From assembly GCA_902617285.1 (NCBI GenBank), contig CACMVZ010000001.1, forward strand, positions 186,001 through 250,000: a stretch of 64,000 nt of DNA, given 5' to 3'. Both the position numbers and the translations under genes were made by a program. This stretch comes from an uncultured Bacteroidota bacterium (GTDB taxonomy: Bacteria; Bacteroidota; Bacteroidia; Flavobacteriales; Flavobacteriaceae). Of the stretch, positions 45,012 to 54,669 are shown piece by piece; within the stretch, counting starts at the first letter, position 1; each line of letters opens with the position of its first letter. The notes under the pieces are model-generated. The model was not told the DNA's origin. It saw only the letters and a program-made list of their open reading frames with translations, and searched no databases.

Positions 45012-46793
45012 TTATTCTTCTTCAGAATCAATATCATCAACTTTAGCATCATCCGGTTCTTCAGGAGCTGAATCTTTATGAGTTAGTAGATGTGATACAA
45101 CAACTCTCTTAAATTCTTTACTAAACTCTATAACTTTAAAATCTACCTTGTCCCCTTTAGATAATTTAGTTCCATCTTCTTTATCAAGATGTCTAGTTGG
45201 ACAGAAAGCAGAAATATCTTCATTAAAGTTTATAATGGCCCCTTTTTCAATAACTTCAGACACCTCAGAATTATGAATTGTGTCTACAGCAAAATCTTTT
45301 TCATATACATCCCATGGATTAGGTTTTGTTTGTTTATGACCTAGACTAAGTTTTCTACCCTCAACATCAAGATCAAGAATAACAACATCAATTTTGTCAT
45401 TCAATGCTAAAAATTCTGAAGGATGTTTAATCTTTTTTGTCCATGATAGGTCAGATATGTAAATTAAACCGTCTATACCTTCTTCAAGTTCAATAAAAAC
45501 TCCAAAGTTTGTAAAGTTTCTAACAGAACCAGTATGTTTAGAACCTATTGGGAACTTCTTAGTAATATCAGTCCAAGGGTCTTGTGTTAATTGTTTAATA
45601 CCCAAAGACATTTTTCTAGATTCTCTATCAAGAGTGAGAACTACTGCCTCAATTTCATCTCCAACATTTACAAAATCTTGAGCACTTCTTAAGTGTGTTG
45701 ACCATGACATCTCAGATACATGGACTAAGCCTTCTATGCCTTCATCAACTTCCACAAATGCTCCATAATCTGCGATTACAACTACTTTACCTTTTATCTT
45801 AGAACCTTCTTTTACATCATCTCCTAGTTTATCCCATGGGTGGTCAGTTAATTGCTTAAGACCTAATTGAATTTTGGATTTATCATCATCAAAATCTAGT
45901 ATTACAACTTTAATTTGTTGGTCAAGCTCTAAAATCTCAGAAGGATGATTTATTCTACTCCATGACAAATCTGTGATATGAATCAGGCCATCCACACCAC
46001 CTAAATCAATAAATACTCCATATGAAGTCATGTTTTTAACAGTTCCTTCAAGAACTTGTCCTTTCTCTAGCTGACCAATAATCCCTTTCTTTTGCTCTTC
46101 AATATCAGCTTCAATTAAAGCTTTATGAGATACAACTACATTCTTGAACTCGTGATTAATCTTTACCACTTTGAAATCCATGTTCTTATTAGTGTATTGA
46201 TCGTAATCTCTAATTGGTTTGACATCTATCTGAGATCCTGGAAGGAAGGCTTCAATACCAAAAACATCTACAATCATACCACCTTTTGTTCTACACTTAA
46301 CAAAGCCTTGGACAACTTCACCGGAATCATGGGCTGCATTAACTCTGTCCCAAGCTTTTATAACTCTTGCTTTTCTATGAGAAAGAACTAGTTGACCAGA
46401 CTTATCTTCTCTTGTATCTACAATTACTTCAACTTTATCACCTAATTTTAAATCAGGATTATATCTAAACTCATTTTTTGAAATTACTCCTTCTGACTTA
46501 GCATTAATATCAATAATGACATCTTTATCTGTTAGATGAATCACTTCACCTAGAATAATATTATCATCAGAGGTATCAACAAAATTTTTCTCTACTAACT
46601 TCTCAAATTCCTTGATTTGTTTCTCATCTAGTTCGTCAATACCTTCCTTGTATTGATGCCAGTTAAAATTCGTTAAGAAATCATTTTGTGGATCAACCTT
46701 TTTTGTTGACTTTTTTGCAGGAGCTTTTTTTGGAGTTTTTGTTAATGTCTTTGACTCCTCAGGTTGAGTTTTTTCAGTATTTTCTTCGCTCAT
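45012..46793 (-). CDS. rpsA: 30S ribosomal protein S1
   Basis: The ATG at 46793 gives 593 residues. An acidic, Lys/Ala-rich N-terminal extension (PKKAPAKKSTKK) precedes six S1 RNA-binding domains. The domain starts can be seen as ILGEVIHLTDKD, VQGFVKCRTKGG, LEGTVKNMTSYG, IKGKVVVIADYG, HTGSVRNFTNFG and HNSEVSEVIEKG, the last one diverged, and the C-terminus is acidic (DDAKVDDIDSEEE). S1 helps load mRNA on the ribosome, a role that matters in a phylum that rarely uses Shine-Dalgarno pairing. The start is only about 2 bases after the predicted transcript start. A terminator follows the gene. Confidence 0.97.
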   Translation of the reverse strand: MSEENTEKTQPEESKTLTKTPKKAPAKKSTKKVDPQNDFLTNFNWHQYKEGIDELDEKQIKEFEKLVEKNFVDTSDDNIILGEVIHLTDKDVIIDINAKSEGVISKNEFRYNPDLKLGDKVEVIVDTREDKSGQLVLSHRKARVIKAWDRVNAAHDSGEVVQGFVKCRTKGGMIVDVFGIEAFLPGSQIDVKPIRDYDQYTNKNMDFKVVKINHEFKNVVVSHKALIEADIEEQKKGIIGQLEKGQVLEGTVKNMTSYGVFIDLGGVDGLIHITDLSWSRINHPSEILELDQQIKVVILDFDDDKSKIQLGLKQLTDHPWDKLGDDVKEGSKIKGKVVVIADYGAFVEVDEGIEGLVHVSEMSWSTHLRSAQDFVNVGDEIEAVVLTLDRESRKMSLGIKQLTQDPWTDITKKFPIGSKHTGSVRNFTNFGVFIELEEGIDGLIYISDLSWTKKIKHPSEFLALNDKIDVVILDLDVEGRKLSLGHKQTKPNPWDVYEKDFAVDTIHNSEVSEVIEKGAIINFNEDISAFCPTRHLDKEDGTKLSKGDKVDFKVIEFSKEFKRVVVSHLLTHKDSAPEEPDDAKVDDIDSEEE

Positions 46794-46799
46794 AGTGCG

Positions 46800-46830
46800 C
46801 AAAAATATAATTTATTAATTTATTGACAAA
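46800..46830 (-). promoter_or_regulatory. Promoter of rpsA (TTTG-N19-TAnnTTTG)
   Basis: On the minus strand TTTG (46827-46830) is followed after 19 bases by TATTTTTG (46800-46807), the best match to the Bacteroidota -33/-7 consensus in this window. Using the 4-base spacing seen at rnpB, transcription would begin at about 46795, two bases before the ATG. Confidence 0.8.
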
Positions 46831-46853
46831 GATTAGTTATGTTTTTTATTACT

Positions 46854-47498
46854 TTAAATAGTTATTTTTTCAAGTATTTCCTCAAACACCTGATCAATAG
46901 CTAAATAGCTCACATCAATTGCATAAGCATCTTCAGCTTTTTTGAGTGGTGCAATGTCTCTAGTAGAGTCTATATCATCTCTTTCTTTTATCTCTCTTTC
47001 AATTGATTCAATTTTGACAGTTTCATCATTTATTTCTTTATGACGCCTTTGAGCTCTAATTTCAGGAATAGCATACAAGAAGAATTTATAATCGGCATCA
47101 GGAAACACAACAGTTCCAATATCCCTACCATCAACAACTATAGAATTTAACTTAGATGATTTTCTTAAAAGATTATATACGAAATTTCTTATTTCAGGTT
47201 TTTTTGCATATTCACTAACACTTACTGATACCTTATGCCCTCTTATTTTAGATGTAACATCTTCACCATTTAAAAAAATTGAGAAACTATCATTTTTAAA
47301 TTTTTGAGAAATATCAATTTTACTAAAAAGATCCTTTCCTAGTGTTTCTTGTGGGTTTATTTGATTTCTTTTTAAATAAAGAGTTATTGCCCTATAATAT
47401 GCGCCTGAATCTCTATAATTAATATTTAACCTTTTAGCAATTTTCTTTGCCTGAGTACTTTTGCCAGTAGATGCCTCACCGTCAATTGCTATTATCAT
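46854..47498 (-). CDS. cmk: Cytidylate kinase
   Basis: The 214-residue protein has the P-loop IAIDGEASTGKSTQAK (near residue 3), the YRDSGAYYRAITLYL motif near residue 30 and VVDGRDIGTVVFPDA near residue 117, all typical of Cmk. It phosphorylates CMP and dCMP. cmk next to rpsA is a widespread gene order. Its start lies 5 bases after the lon stop, so lon and cmk are probably cotranscribed, while rpsA has its own promoter. Confidence 0.96.
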   Translation of the reverse strand: MIIAIDGEASTGKSTQAKKIAKRLNINYRDSGAYYRAITLYLKRNQINPQETLGKDLFSKIDISQKFKNDSFSIFLNGEDVTSKIRGHKVSVSVSEYAKKPEIRNFVYNLLRKSSKLNSIVVDGRDIGTVVFPDADYKFFLYAIPEIRAQRRHKEINDETVKIESIEREIKERDDIDSTRDIAPLKKAEDAYAIDVSYLAIDQVFEEILEKITI

Positions 47499-47503
47499 AA
47501 AAA

Positions 47504-49957
47504 TTAATTTATATTTTTTGGATTTAAGACCTTTATGTTTGTCAAAGAGTGTAATATTACATCACTCATGTTGTTAACGTATATAAAGTTTAAACCTTTA
47601 AGATATTTTTGATTTATTTCTTCAATATCCTTTTTATTATATGAACTTAAAATAATTTCCTTAATATTTGCTCTTTTAGCAGCCAAAATCTTTTCTTTTA
47701 TTCCTCCTACAGGAAGAACCTTTCCTCTTAGAGTAATCTCACCTGTCATAGCGATGTTCTTTTTAACTCTTTTTTGAGTAAATAATGAGACAAGAGATGT
47801 AAGTATGGTTATACCTGCGCTTGGACCATCTTTAGGAGTTGCTCCCTCAGGAACGTGAATATGTATATTATATTTTGAGTAGTCAATTTCTTTATTGATT
47901 CCGAGATCTTGGAAATTAGATTTAATATACTCTAATGCAATAACGGCGGATTCCTTCATTATTTTTCCAAGGTTACCAGTAATCGACAGGTTTCCTTTAC
48001 CCTCTGATAATGACGATTCAATGAATAAAATTTCACCACCTACAGAAGTCCATGCAAGACCTGTAACTACTCCAGCAAAATTATTATTTTCATATTTATC
48101 TCTAAAAAATTTCTGAGGTCCCAATACATCTTTTAAATAATTTTCGTCATTGTAGTCGTTCAACTTAGAATTTGAAACAATATTTTTAGCTCTGTTTCTA
48201 ATAAGCTTGGCAATTTGTTTCTCAAGATTCCTAACCCCTGATTCTCTTGTGTAGCCACTAATAATATCTTTGATGTTTTTATTAGATATTTTAAAATCAG
48301 AAGAATTCATACCGTGCTCAGACAATTGTTTTTTAATTAAAAACTTGTTTGCAATTGAGACTTTTTCTTCAGATGTATACCCAGACACATTAATTAACTC
48401 CATTCTATCAAGTAAAGCAGGATGCATTGTTGATAGATTATTAGCTGTAGCGACAAACATTACTTTTGAAAGGTCATAACCTATTTCTAAGAAATTATCA
48501 TGAAAAGAACTATTTTGTTCAGGGTCAAGCAACTCTAACAAAGCAGATGAAGGATCACCTTGAGAGCCACTTGAAATCTTATCAATTTCATCTAAAACAA
48601 ATACTGGATTAGATGTACCAGATTTTCTTACACTTTGTATAATTCTTCCAGGCATTGCTCCAATGTATGTCTTTCTATGTCCTCTAATTTCAGCTTCATC
48701 TCTTAATCCACCTAGGGAAACTCTGACATACTCTCTGTTTATTGATTTAGCAATAGATTTACCAAGTGAAGTTTTACCTACACCAGGGGGGCCATATAAA
48801 CATAATATTGGCGACTTCATATCTTTTCTTAATTTAAGAACAGCTAAATACTCTATTATTCTTTTTTTTACATCCTCTAGCCCAAAATGATCATTATCTA
48901 AAATTTTTTGGGCTTTTTCTAGGTCAAAATTATCTTCAGAGTAGTTTTCCCATGGCAGATCAACTAGTAAGTCCAAATAGTTTCTTTGAACAGAATATTC
49001 TGCAACCTGAGAGTTCATCCTCTTTAGTTTAGATAACTCTTTTTCAAAATGATTTCTTGTTTCTTCACTCCAATATTTATCTTTTGATTTATTTATCAAT
49101 TCTTGAATATCTTCATGATATGAATTTTCCCCAAGCTCCTCTTGAATTGTTTTCATCTGCTGCTGCAAATAATATTCTCTTTGCTGCTGATCTAAATCAT
49201 TCCTTACTTTTGATTGTATATCGTTTTTTAGAGCGAGTTTTTCATATTCTACATTTAAGAACTTAAGGCATTTCATAGCTCTATTCTGGATACTTGTACT
49301 TTCAAGTAACTCTTGTTTGTCTTTTACACTTATGTTCATGTTTGAAGAAACAAAATTGATCAAGAATGCAGAACTATGGATATTTTTAATTGCAAATGAT
49401 GCCTCTGATGGGATATTAGGATTTTCCTTTATAATTTTTAAAGCTATATCCTTTATTGCATCTATTGTTGCAGAGAATTTACTGTTTGATTTTTTTAATA
49501 CCTCATCAGAAACTGGTTCAACAGTTGCTTGAATATATGGATCAGTTTTAACAGTAGATTTAATCTTAAATCTTTTTTTTCCTTGTATAATAACAGTCGT
49601 ATTTCCATCAGGCATTTTTAAAACCCTTAATATTTTTGCAACTGTACCTACTCCATATATATTTTCTATGCCTGGGTTTTCATCATTAATATTTCTTTGA
49701 GCTATAACTCCAATTAATTTATTAGACTTATTAGCATCTTTAATAAGTTTTATCGATTTATCCCTGCCTGCATTTATTGGAATAACTACACCGGGAAAAA
49801 GTACTGTATTTGTAAGAGGAAGTATTGACAATACATCTGGTAGATTTTCTTTTTCAAGTGCTTCTTCGTCTTCATTTGTCATTAATGGAATAAAATCAGA
49901 TTCCTCGCTTATATCATCAAATGACATTTTGTCTATATTATTAAAAATAATGCTCAT
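47504..49957 (-). CDS. lon: ATP-dependent endopeptidase La
   Basis: The 817-residue protein has the LON substrate-binding domain (about 40-230, LPLTNTVLFPGVVIPI), a coiled-coil region (250-330) and an AAA+ module with Walker A GPPGVGKTSLG (near residue 390). The C-terminal Ser-Lys protease follows, with catalytic Ser in PKDGPSAGITI and Lys in GGIKEKILAAKRA. It degrades misfolded and regulatory proteins. The first Met (49957) or the second (11 codons later) could be used. The 102 bases upstream show no clear TAnnTTTG box. Confidence 0.97.
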   Translation of the reverse strand: MSIIFNNIDKMSFDDISEESDFIPLMTNEDEEALEKENLPDVLSILPLTNTVLFPGVVIPINAGRDKSIKLIKDANKSNKLIGVIAQRNINDENPGIENIYGVGTVAKILRVLKMPDGNTTVIIQGKKRFKIKSTVKTDPYIQATVEPVSDEVLKKSNSKFSATIDAIKDIALKIIKENPNIPSEASFAIKNIHSSAFLINFVSSNMNISVKDKQELLESTSIQNRAMKCLKFLNVEYEKLALKNDIQSKVRNDLDQQQREYYLQQQMKTIQEELGENSYHEDIQELINKSKDKYWSEETRNHFEKELSKLKRMNSQVAEYSVQRNYLDLLVDLPWENYSEDNFDLEKAQKILDNDHFGLEDVKKRIIEYLAVLKLRKDMKSPILCLYGPPGVGKTSLGKSIAKSINREYVRVSLGGLRDEAEIRGHRKTYIGAMPGRIIQSVRKSGTSNPVFVLDEIDKISSGSQGDPSSALLELLDPEQNSSFHDNFLEIGYDLSKVMFVATANNLSTMHPALLDRMELINVSGYTSEEKVSIANKFLIKKQLSEHGMNSSDFKISNKNIKDIISGYTRESGVRNLEKQIAKLIRNRAKNIVSNSKLNDYNDENYLKDVLGPQKFFRDKYENNNFAGVVTGLAWTSVGGEILFIESSLSEGKGNLSITGNLGKIMKESAVIALEYIKSNFQDLGINKEIDYSKYNIHIHVPEGATPKDGPSAGITILTSLVSLFTQKRVKKNIAMTGEITLRGKVLPVGGIKEKILAAKRANIKEIILSSYNKKDIEEINQKYLKGLNFIYVNNMSDVILHSLTNIKVLNPKNIN

Positions 49958-50059
49958 TTAAAACTATTTATGGTCATTATGTCAGAAAATCCATATATCA
50001 GTTCATTTAATTGAATTAATAAAGTTCAGACAATAACTACACTTATATAAAGACAAAAG

Positions 50060-51382
50060 CTATGCCAACTTACTTTTGTCTATTCTAGGAACTCTAATCA
50101 ATAATAATGCTCCAACAAAAAAGAAAAACATAAAAATTAAAACTGAAAATCTAACTGAGCCTGTTAATTGAGCAGAAAAGGCATAGAAAAGCAAACCAAA
50201 GAAAATACCTATTTTTTCAGTTACATCATAAAAACTAAAAAATGATGTTGTATCCTTTGTTTCAGGTATAAATAGGGAAAAAGTAGCTCTAGCAACGGGT
50301 TGTGTACCACCCATTAAAAGCCCAACAAGTCCTGCAATCATATAAAATTGACTTGGAGTTTCAATATAATAGGCATAGAAACATACTAATGACCAAAGAA
50401 AGATTGCAAAGGTTAGTACTATAATATTTCCGAATTTTTGAGCCAATTTTGTAAAACTATATGCTCCACCAATTGCAACAATCTGAATAAGTAAAATGCT
50501 AATTATAAGACCAGCTGTTTGTTCACTTGCACTTGGCCATTGAATTTCAGTTACTCCAAAGTAAGATGCAATGTAAAGTACAGTTTGGAGAGAAAATGAA
50601 AAAATGAAAAATGCCAACAAAAATCTTGTAAACCTTTTACTAGATCTAATAACTTCATAAACGCCCCTTAACTCTTTAAATCCATTCCAAATAATATTTT
50701 TTGGAATATTTATGTCCCTATTTCCTTTAGGTAAATGATAAAAAGAGTATTGACTAAAACCTAACCACCACAAACCAGTTAAAGCAAAAGACATCTTCAT
50801 GGCATTTTTATCAGAGCTAAACCCAAAATCTTCATAGAAATAAATCATTATTAGATTTATCAAGAGAAGTATAACACTTCCTATATACCCCATTGTGTAT
50901 CCTCTTGCACTTACCATATTTGTTTGTTTGGGAAAAGTAATATCATTTAAATATGAATTATAATAGACCAGACTACCCCAGAATCCAAGTAATGATAGAA
51001 AATATAGTATAAGACTTAACTCTATATTTTCTAATTCAAACCAATATAGTCCAATACATGAAATAGAGCCCATGTATACAAAAAACTTCATAAAAATTTT
51101 TTTATTACCTATATAATCGGCTATACCACTAAGCATTGGTGATATAAATGCAATTAAAAGGAAACAAATTCCTGAAAGAAAACTAATCAAGGTGTCTTTG
51201 TTGACGTCTATACTAAATATCATAATTGAACTGACATCAGAGAAAACATATGTAGAGTAATAAATTGGAAAAATTGCTGAAGAAATAACTAAAGAATAAA
51301 CTGAGTTTGCCCAATCATATATTGTCCATGCACCAATCAATTTTTTACTTCCTTTTGGATGGTCGGTTTTTTTATTCAGCAT
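50060..51382 (-). CDS. MFS transporter of the UMF1 (Atg22-like) family
   Basis: The 440-residue protein has about 12 membrane segments. Its N-terminal GAWTIYDWANSVYSLVISSAIFP is diagnostic of UMF1, a branch of the major facilitator family named for relatives of yeast vacuolar Atg22, and the middle signature GLLMGGTQPVARATFSLFIPE fits as well. The substrate is unknown; Atg22 exports amino acids from vacuoles. It stands alone between lon and msrB and is divergent from msrB. Confidence 0.9.
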   Translation of the reverse strand: MLNKKTDHPKGSKKLIGAWTIYDWANSVYSLVISSAIFPIYYSTYVFSDVSSIMIFSIDVNKDTLISFLSGICFLLIAFISPMLSGIADYIGNKKIFMKFFVYMGSISCIGLYWFELENIELSLILYFLSLLGFWGSLVYYNSYLNDITFPKQTNMVSARGYTMGYIGSVILLLINLIMIYFYEDFGFSSDKNAMKMSFALTGLWWLGFSQYSFYHLPKGNRDINIPKNIIWNGFKELRGVYEVIRSSKRFTRFLLAFFIFSFSLQTVLYIASYFGVTEIQWPSASEQTAGLIISILLIQIVAIGGAYSFTKLAQKFGNIIVLTFAIFLWSLVCFYAYYIETPSQFYMIAGLVGLLMGGTQPVARATFSLFIPETKDTTSFFSFYDVTEKIGIFFGLLFYAFSAQLTGSVRFSVLIFMFFFFVGALLLIRVPRIDKSKLA

Positions 51383-51427
51383 AAATTTAAATGATTGACA
51401 AAGTAAGTAAATAAATTAAAAGATATA

Positions 51428-51435
51428 TATATTTG
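51428..51435 (+). promoter_or_regulatory. Predicted -7 promoter box of msrB
   Basis: TATATTTG fits TAnnTTTG and lies 13 bases before the msrB ATG, giving a leader of about 9 bases. The AT-run around it has no clear -33 TTG. Confidence 0.45.
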
Positions 51436-51448
51436 TCAAAAAATATAG

Positions 51449-51943
51449 ATGTACTTAAAGTTGCACTTATTTGGATTAGTTTTCTTTAGTTTTATACTAT
51501 TAAACTGCCAAACACAATTAAATAAAGAAGAACCTAAAATAACCTATAAAGTGAATAAATCAGAAGAAGAGTGGAAAGAAGAATTATCTCCTGAAGAATT
51601 TGAGATATTAAGAAATGCGGGTACTGAAAGACCCCATACTGGAATATATAATATGCATTTTGAAGATGGGGTTTATGTATGTAAGGGATGCGGACAACCT
51701 TTATTTAAGAGCGGAAGTAAGTTTATGTCTGATTGTGGCTGGCCAAGCTATGAAGGAGCAATTCCAGGTGCAATTGTCTACAAAAAAGATACAAGTTTAG
51801 GAATGATTAGAACTGAAATTTTATGTTCTAACTGTGGAGGGCATCAAGGTCATGTCTTTGATGACGGTCCAACAGCAACTGGCAAAAGATATTGTGTAAA
51901 TTCTGCAAGTATAAATTTTATAAACAATAAAAGAAATGACTAA
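51449..51943 (+). CDS. msrB: Peptide-methionine (R)-S-oxide reductase, lipoprotein form
   Basis: The 164-residue protein has a lipoprotein signal peptide (YLKLHLFGLVFFSFILLNC; lipobox LLNC with Cys at 20) before an MsrB domain. Zinc is held by CKGCG and CSNCGG, and the catalytic Cys is in RYCVNSASI near the C-terminus. It repairs methionine-R-sulfoxide in proteins, here probably in the periplasm or outer membrane. It overlaps lpd by 8 bases; dihydrolipoamide chemistry and repair are not obviously linked. Confidence 0.94.
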   Translation: MYLKLHLFGLVFFSFILLNCQTQLNKEEPKITYKVNKSEEEWKEELSPEEFEILRNAGTERPHTGIYNMHFEDGVYVCKGCGQPLFKSGSKFMSDCGWPSYEGAIPGAIVYKKDTSLGMIRTEILCSNCGGHQGHVFDDGPTATGKRYCVNSASINFINNKRND

Positions 51944-53327
51944 AAAATACGATTTAATTGTTTTAGGAAGTGGTCCAGGTGGATATGTTACTGCAATAAG
52001 GGCATCACAACTAGGACTAAAGACTGCTATAGTCGAAAAAGAAAGTCTGGGTGGAGTTTGTTTAAATTGGGGGTGTATCCCAACTAAGGCTCTATTAAAG
52101 TCTGCACAAGTGTTCGAATACTTAAAAAAAGCTGATTCATATGGACTAAAAGTTAAAGATTTTGATAAAGATTTTGACTCGGTTGTTAAAAGGTCAAGGA
52201 GTGTAGCTGATGGAATGAGTAAAGGAGTAACTTTTCTAATGAAGAAGAACAAGATTGATGTTATTACTGGTTATGGTAAGGTATTACCAAACAAAAAAGT
52301 TTCAGTTGAAAATGATGGTGAAGTACAAGAATTTGAGTGTTCAAATATTATTATAGCTACAGGAGGCAGATCAAGAGTAATTGATTCTATCCCTCAAGAT
52401 GGTAAAAAAATTATTGGCTACAGAGAAGCGATGACACTTCCTAAACAACCTAAAAAAATAATAATTGTTGGATCAGGTGCAATTGGAATTGAATTTGCAT
52501 ATTTCTATAATTCTATGGGTACTGAGGTAAAAATAATTGAATATTTGGACAGAGTCCTACCTGTTGAAGACAAAGATATTTCAAATCAACTAGGTAAAAA
52601 TTTTAAGAAGTCAGGAATTGAAATATTAACAAGCTCTGAAGTCATTTCATCTCATACTAAGGGCAAGGGTGTGAAACTTCAAGTTAAATCTAATGGTCAA
52701 ATATCTGAACATGAAGCAGATATTGTATTATCTGCAGTAGGTGTAAAAAGTAATATAGAGGATATTGGACTTGAAGAAGTTGGGATAGCAGTCGATAAAG
52801 ATAAAATTATAGTTGATGAATTTTATCAAACAAATATTCCTGGATACTATGCAATTGGAGATGTTACATCTGGTCAAGCATTAGCACATGTTGCTTCAGC
52901 TGAGGGAATACTTTGTGTTGAAAAAATTGCTAAACATGAGGTAGAGCCAATCGATTATGATAATATTCCTGGATGTACATATTGTTTTCCTGAGGTTGCA
53001 TCTGTTGGATTAACTGAGGAAAAAGCTGTTGAAAAAGGATATCAAGTTAAGGTTGGAAAATTTCCTTTCACTGCATCTGGAAAGGCACAAGCATCTGGTC
53101 ATCCGGATGGATTTGTTAAGGTTATTTTTGATGAAAAGTATGGAGAGTGGTTGGGTTGTCACATGATTGGTGCTGGAGTTACTGATATGATTGCAGAAGC
53201 CGTTTTAGGGAGAAAGCTTGAGACAACAGGTAAAGAAATTCTTAAGTCTGTTCACCCTCATCCTACAATGAGTGAAGCATTAATGGAGGCTGTTGCAGAT
53301 GCTTACGATGAGGTTATTCATCTTTAG
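51936..53327 (+). CDS. lpd: Dihydrolipoyl dehydrogenase (E3)
   Basis: The 463-residue flavoprotein has FAD motif IVLGSGPGGYVTAIRA, the redox pair C42 and C47 in GGVCLNWGCIPTKAL, the NAD motif IIVGSGAIGIEFAYFYNSMG near residue 180 and the His-Glu dyad in HPHPTMSEALMEA near 443. It reoxidises lipoyl groups in 2-oxoacid dehydrogenase complexes and the glycine cleavage system (gcvT is also in the window). It shares an 8-base overlap with msrB and overlaps convergent aroQ by 14 bases. Confidence 0.97.
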   Translation: MTKKYDLIVLGSGPGGYVTAIRASQLGLKTAIVEKESLGGVCLNWGCIPTKALLKSAQVFEYLKKADSYGLKVKDFDKDFDSVVKRSRSVADGMSKGVTFLMKKNKIDVITGYGKVLPNKKVSVENDGEVQEFECSNIIIATGGRSRVIDSIPQDGKKIIGYREAMTLPKQPKKIIIVGSGAIGIEFAYFYNSMGTEVKIIEYLDRVLPVEDKDISNQLGKNFKKSGIEILTSSEVISSHTKGKGVKLQVKSNGQISEHEADIVLSAVGVKSNIEDIGLEEVGIAVDKDKIIVDEFYQTNIPGYYAIGDVTSGQALAHVASAEGILCVEKIAKHEVEPIDYDNIPGCTYCFPEVASVGLTEEKAVEKGYQVKVGKFPFTASGKAQASGHPDGFVKVIFDEKYGEWLGCHMIGAGVTDMIAEAVLGRKLETTGKEILKSVHPHPTMSEALMEAVADAYDEVIHL

Positions 53328-53736
53328 GCAGAAAGCTTTCAATTGCTAATTCGTAGCTTTTTAGTCCAAATCCTATAATTATCCCATCAACTACTGGTGA
53401 TAGATATGAGTTATGTCTGTATTCTTCTCTTGAAAAAGTATTAGATATATGAACTTCAATAACTTTTGTATCAATTGCTTTTATTGCATCACCTATTCCA
53501 ACAGAAGTGTGAGTATATGCAGCAGCATTTATTATTATACCATCTGAGTCCCTGGAATCTTGAATAAAGTTTATTAATTCACCTTCAACATTTGATTGAT
53601 GGTATTCTAAATTAATGTTAGAATATTTTGATCTAAGTGAATTAAAGAAAGTTTCAAAATCTTGATTCCCATAGATATCAGTCTCTCTTGAACCAAGTAG
53701 ATTCAGATTGGGACCATTAATTATTGTTAATTTCAT
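53314..53736 (-). CDS. aroQ: Type II 3-dehydroquinate dehydratase
   Basis: The 140-residue protein has INGPNLNLLGSRETDIYG at the N-terminus, IINAAAYTHTSVGIGDAI near residue 67 and EVHISNTFSREEYRH near 93, all standard for the dodecameric type II enzyme. It dehydrates 3-dehydroquinate in the shikimate pathway. The gene is divergent from xerD and its 3' end overlaps lpd by 14 bases on the opposite strand. Confidence 0.96.
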   Translation of the reverse strand: MKLTIINGPNLNLLGSRETDIYGNQDFETFFNSLRSKYSNINLEYHQSNVEGELINFIQDSRDSDGIIINAAAYTHTSVGIGDAIKAIDTKVIEVHISNTFSREEYRHNSYLSPVVDGIIIGFGLKSYELAIESFLPKDE

Positions 53737-53774
53737 ATATTATAAAGGTAACGCTTAAACAGGAATAAAAAAAA

Positions 53775-54668
53775 ATGAATTGGGATACCAGCATTGAGAA
53801 TTTTAGAAATTATCTAAAACTCGAAAGAGGTTTAAGCATGAATACAATAAAAAGTTATGAATTTGATCTATCTCAATTTAAAAACTTTATTATTGAAAAC
53901 AACATTAATGAGTCTCCACAAAAATGTAGTTCATCAACAGTTAAAAGGTATCTTTATAAAAATTTCTCTAACAAAAAATCTAGAAGTCAAGCCAGAAGTA
54001 TTTCAGCATTAAAAAGTTTCTTTAATTACTTATTATTTGAAGGTAAAATTAATTCATCTCCATTGAATGATATAGAAAGTCCTAAAATTGAAAATAGATT
54101 ACCAGAGGTCCTGACTGAAGATGAAATAAAAAGATTGATTTCTTCAGTCAATCTTGATTCAGAGTTTGGACAGAGAAATAAAACTATAATTGAGGTTTTA
54201 TATGGAACAGGTATTAGAGTAAGCGAGCTCACTGAGCTAAAACTATCAAACATTTTTTTTAATGAAAATATTTTAAAAGTAACTGGAAAGGGTAATAAAG
54301 AGAGGTTTGTCCCATTAGGTAAAATTGCTTCAATAGAGATTAAAAAATATTTAAGTTATAGGGATAAATTAAAAATTAATTCAAAATTTTCCGATATACT
54401 TTTCTTGAATAAATATGGGAGGCAGTTAACGAGATCGATGATATTTAAAGTTATTAATGATTCTTCTAAAAATGCAAACATTGATAAAAAAATTAGCCCT
54501 CATACATTGAGACACTCATATGCTACTCATCTACTAAAAAATGGTGCAGACTTAAGAACAATTCAACTTATTCTCGGACATGAGAGTATTACTACAACTG
54601 AAATATATACCCATTTAGATACATATCACTTGGACGAAGTTCTTAAAAAGTTTCATCCAAGGAAATAG
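53775..54668 (+). CDS. xerD: Tyrosine recombinase XerC/XerD family
   Basis: The 297-residue protein has an N-terminal SAM-like core-binding domain (about 5-90) and the catalytic domain with Arg in GTGIRVSELTELK (near 148), Lys in VTGKGNKERFVP, the HTLRHSYATHLL box, HES and the Tyr nucleophile in TTEIYTHLD near 279. It resolves chromosome dimers at dif. It is a chromosomal Xer, not a phage integrase: length, sequence and neighbours are housekeeping. The start lies 38 bases from divergent aroQ. It meets GH15 tail to tail with 1 base between. Confidence 0.93.
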   Translation: MNWDTSIENFRNYLKLERGLSMNTIKSYEFDLSQFKNFIIENNINESPQKCSSSTVKRYLYKNFSNKKSRSQARSISALKSFFNYLLFEGKINSSPLNDIESPKIENRLPEVLTEDEIKRLISSVNLDSEFGQRNKTIIEVLYGTGIRVSELTELKLSNIFFNENILKVTGKGNKERFVPLGKIASIEIKKYLSYRDKLKINSKFSDILFLNKYGRQLTRSMIFKVINDSSKNANIDKKISPHTLRHSYATHLLKNGADLRTIQLILGHESITTTEIYTHLDTYHLDEVLKKFHPRK

Positions 54669-54669
54669 A

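Noticed and set aside
51821-52252. A 143-codon minus-strand ORF across msrB and lpd
   Set aside because: It is antisense to two clear genes with intact motifs; its translation shows no family pattern.
53775-54668. Integrase of a mobile element
   Set aside because: The recombinase has Xer length and motifs and lies between aroQ and a metabolic gene, with no attachment repeats, tRNA target or phage genes nearby.
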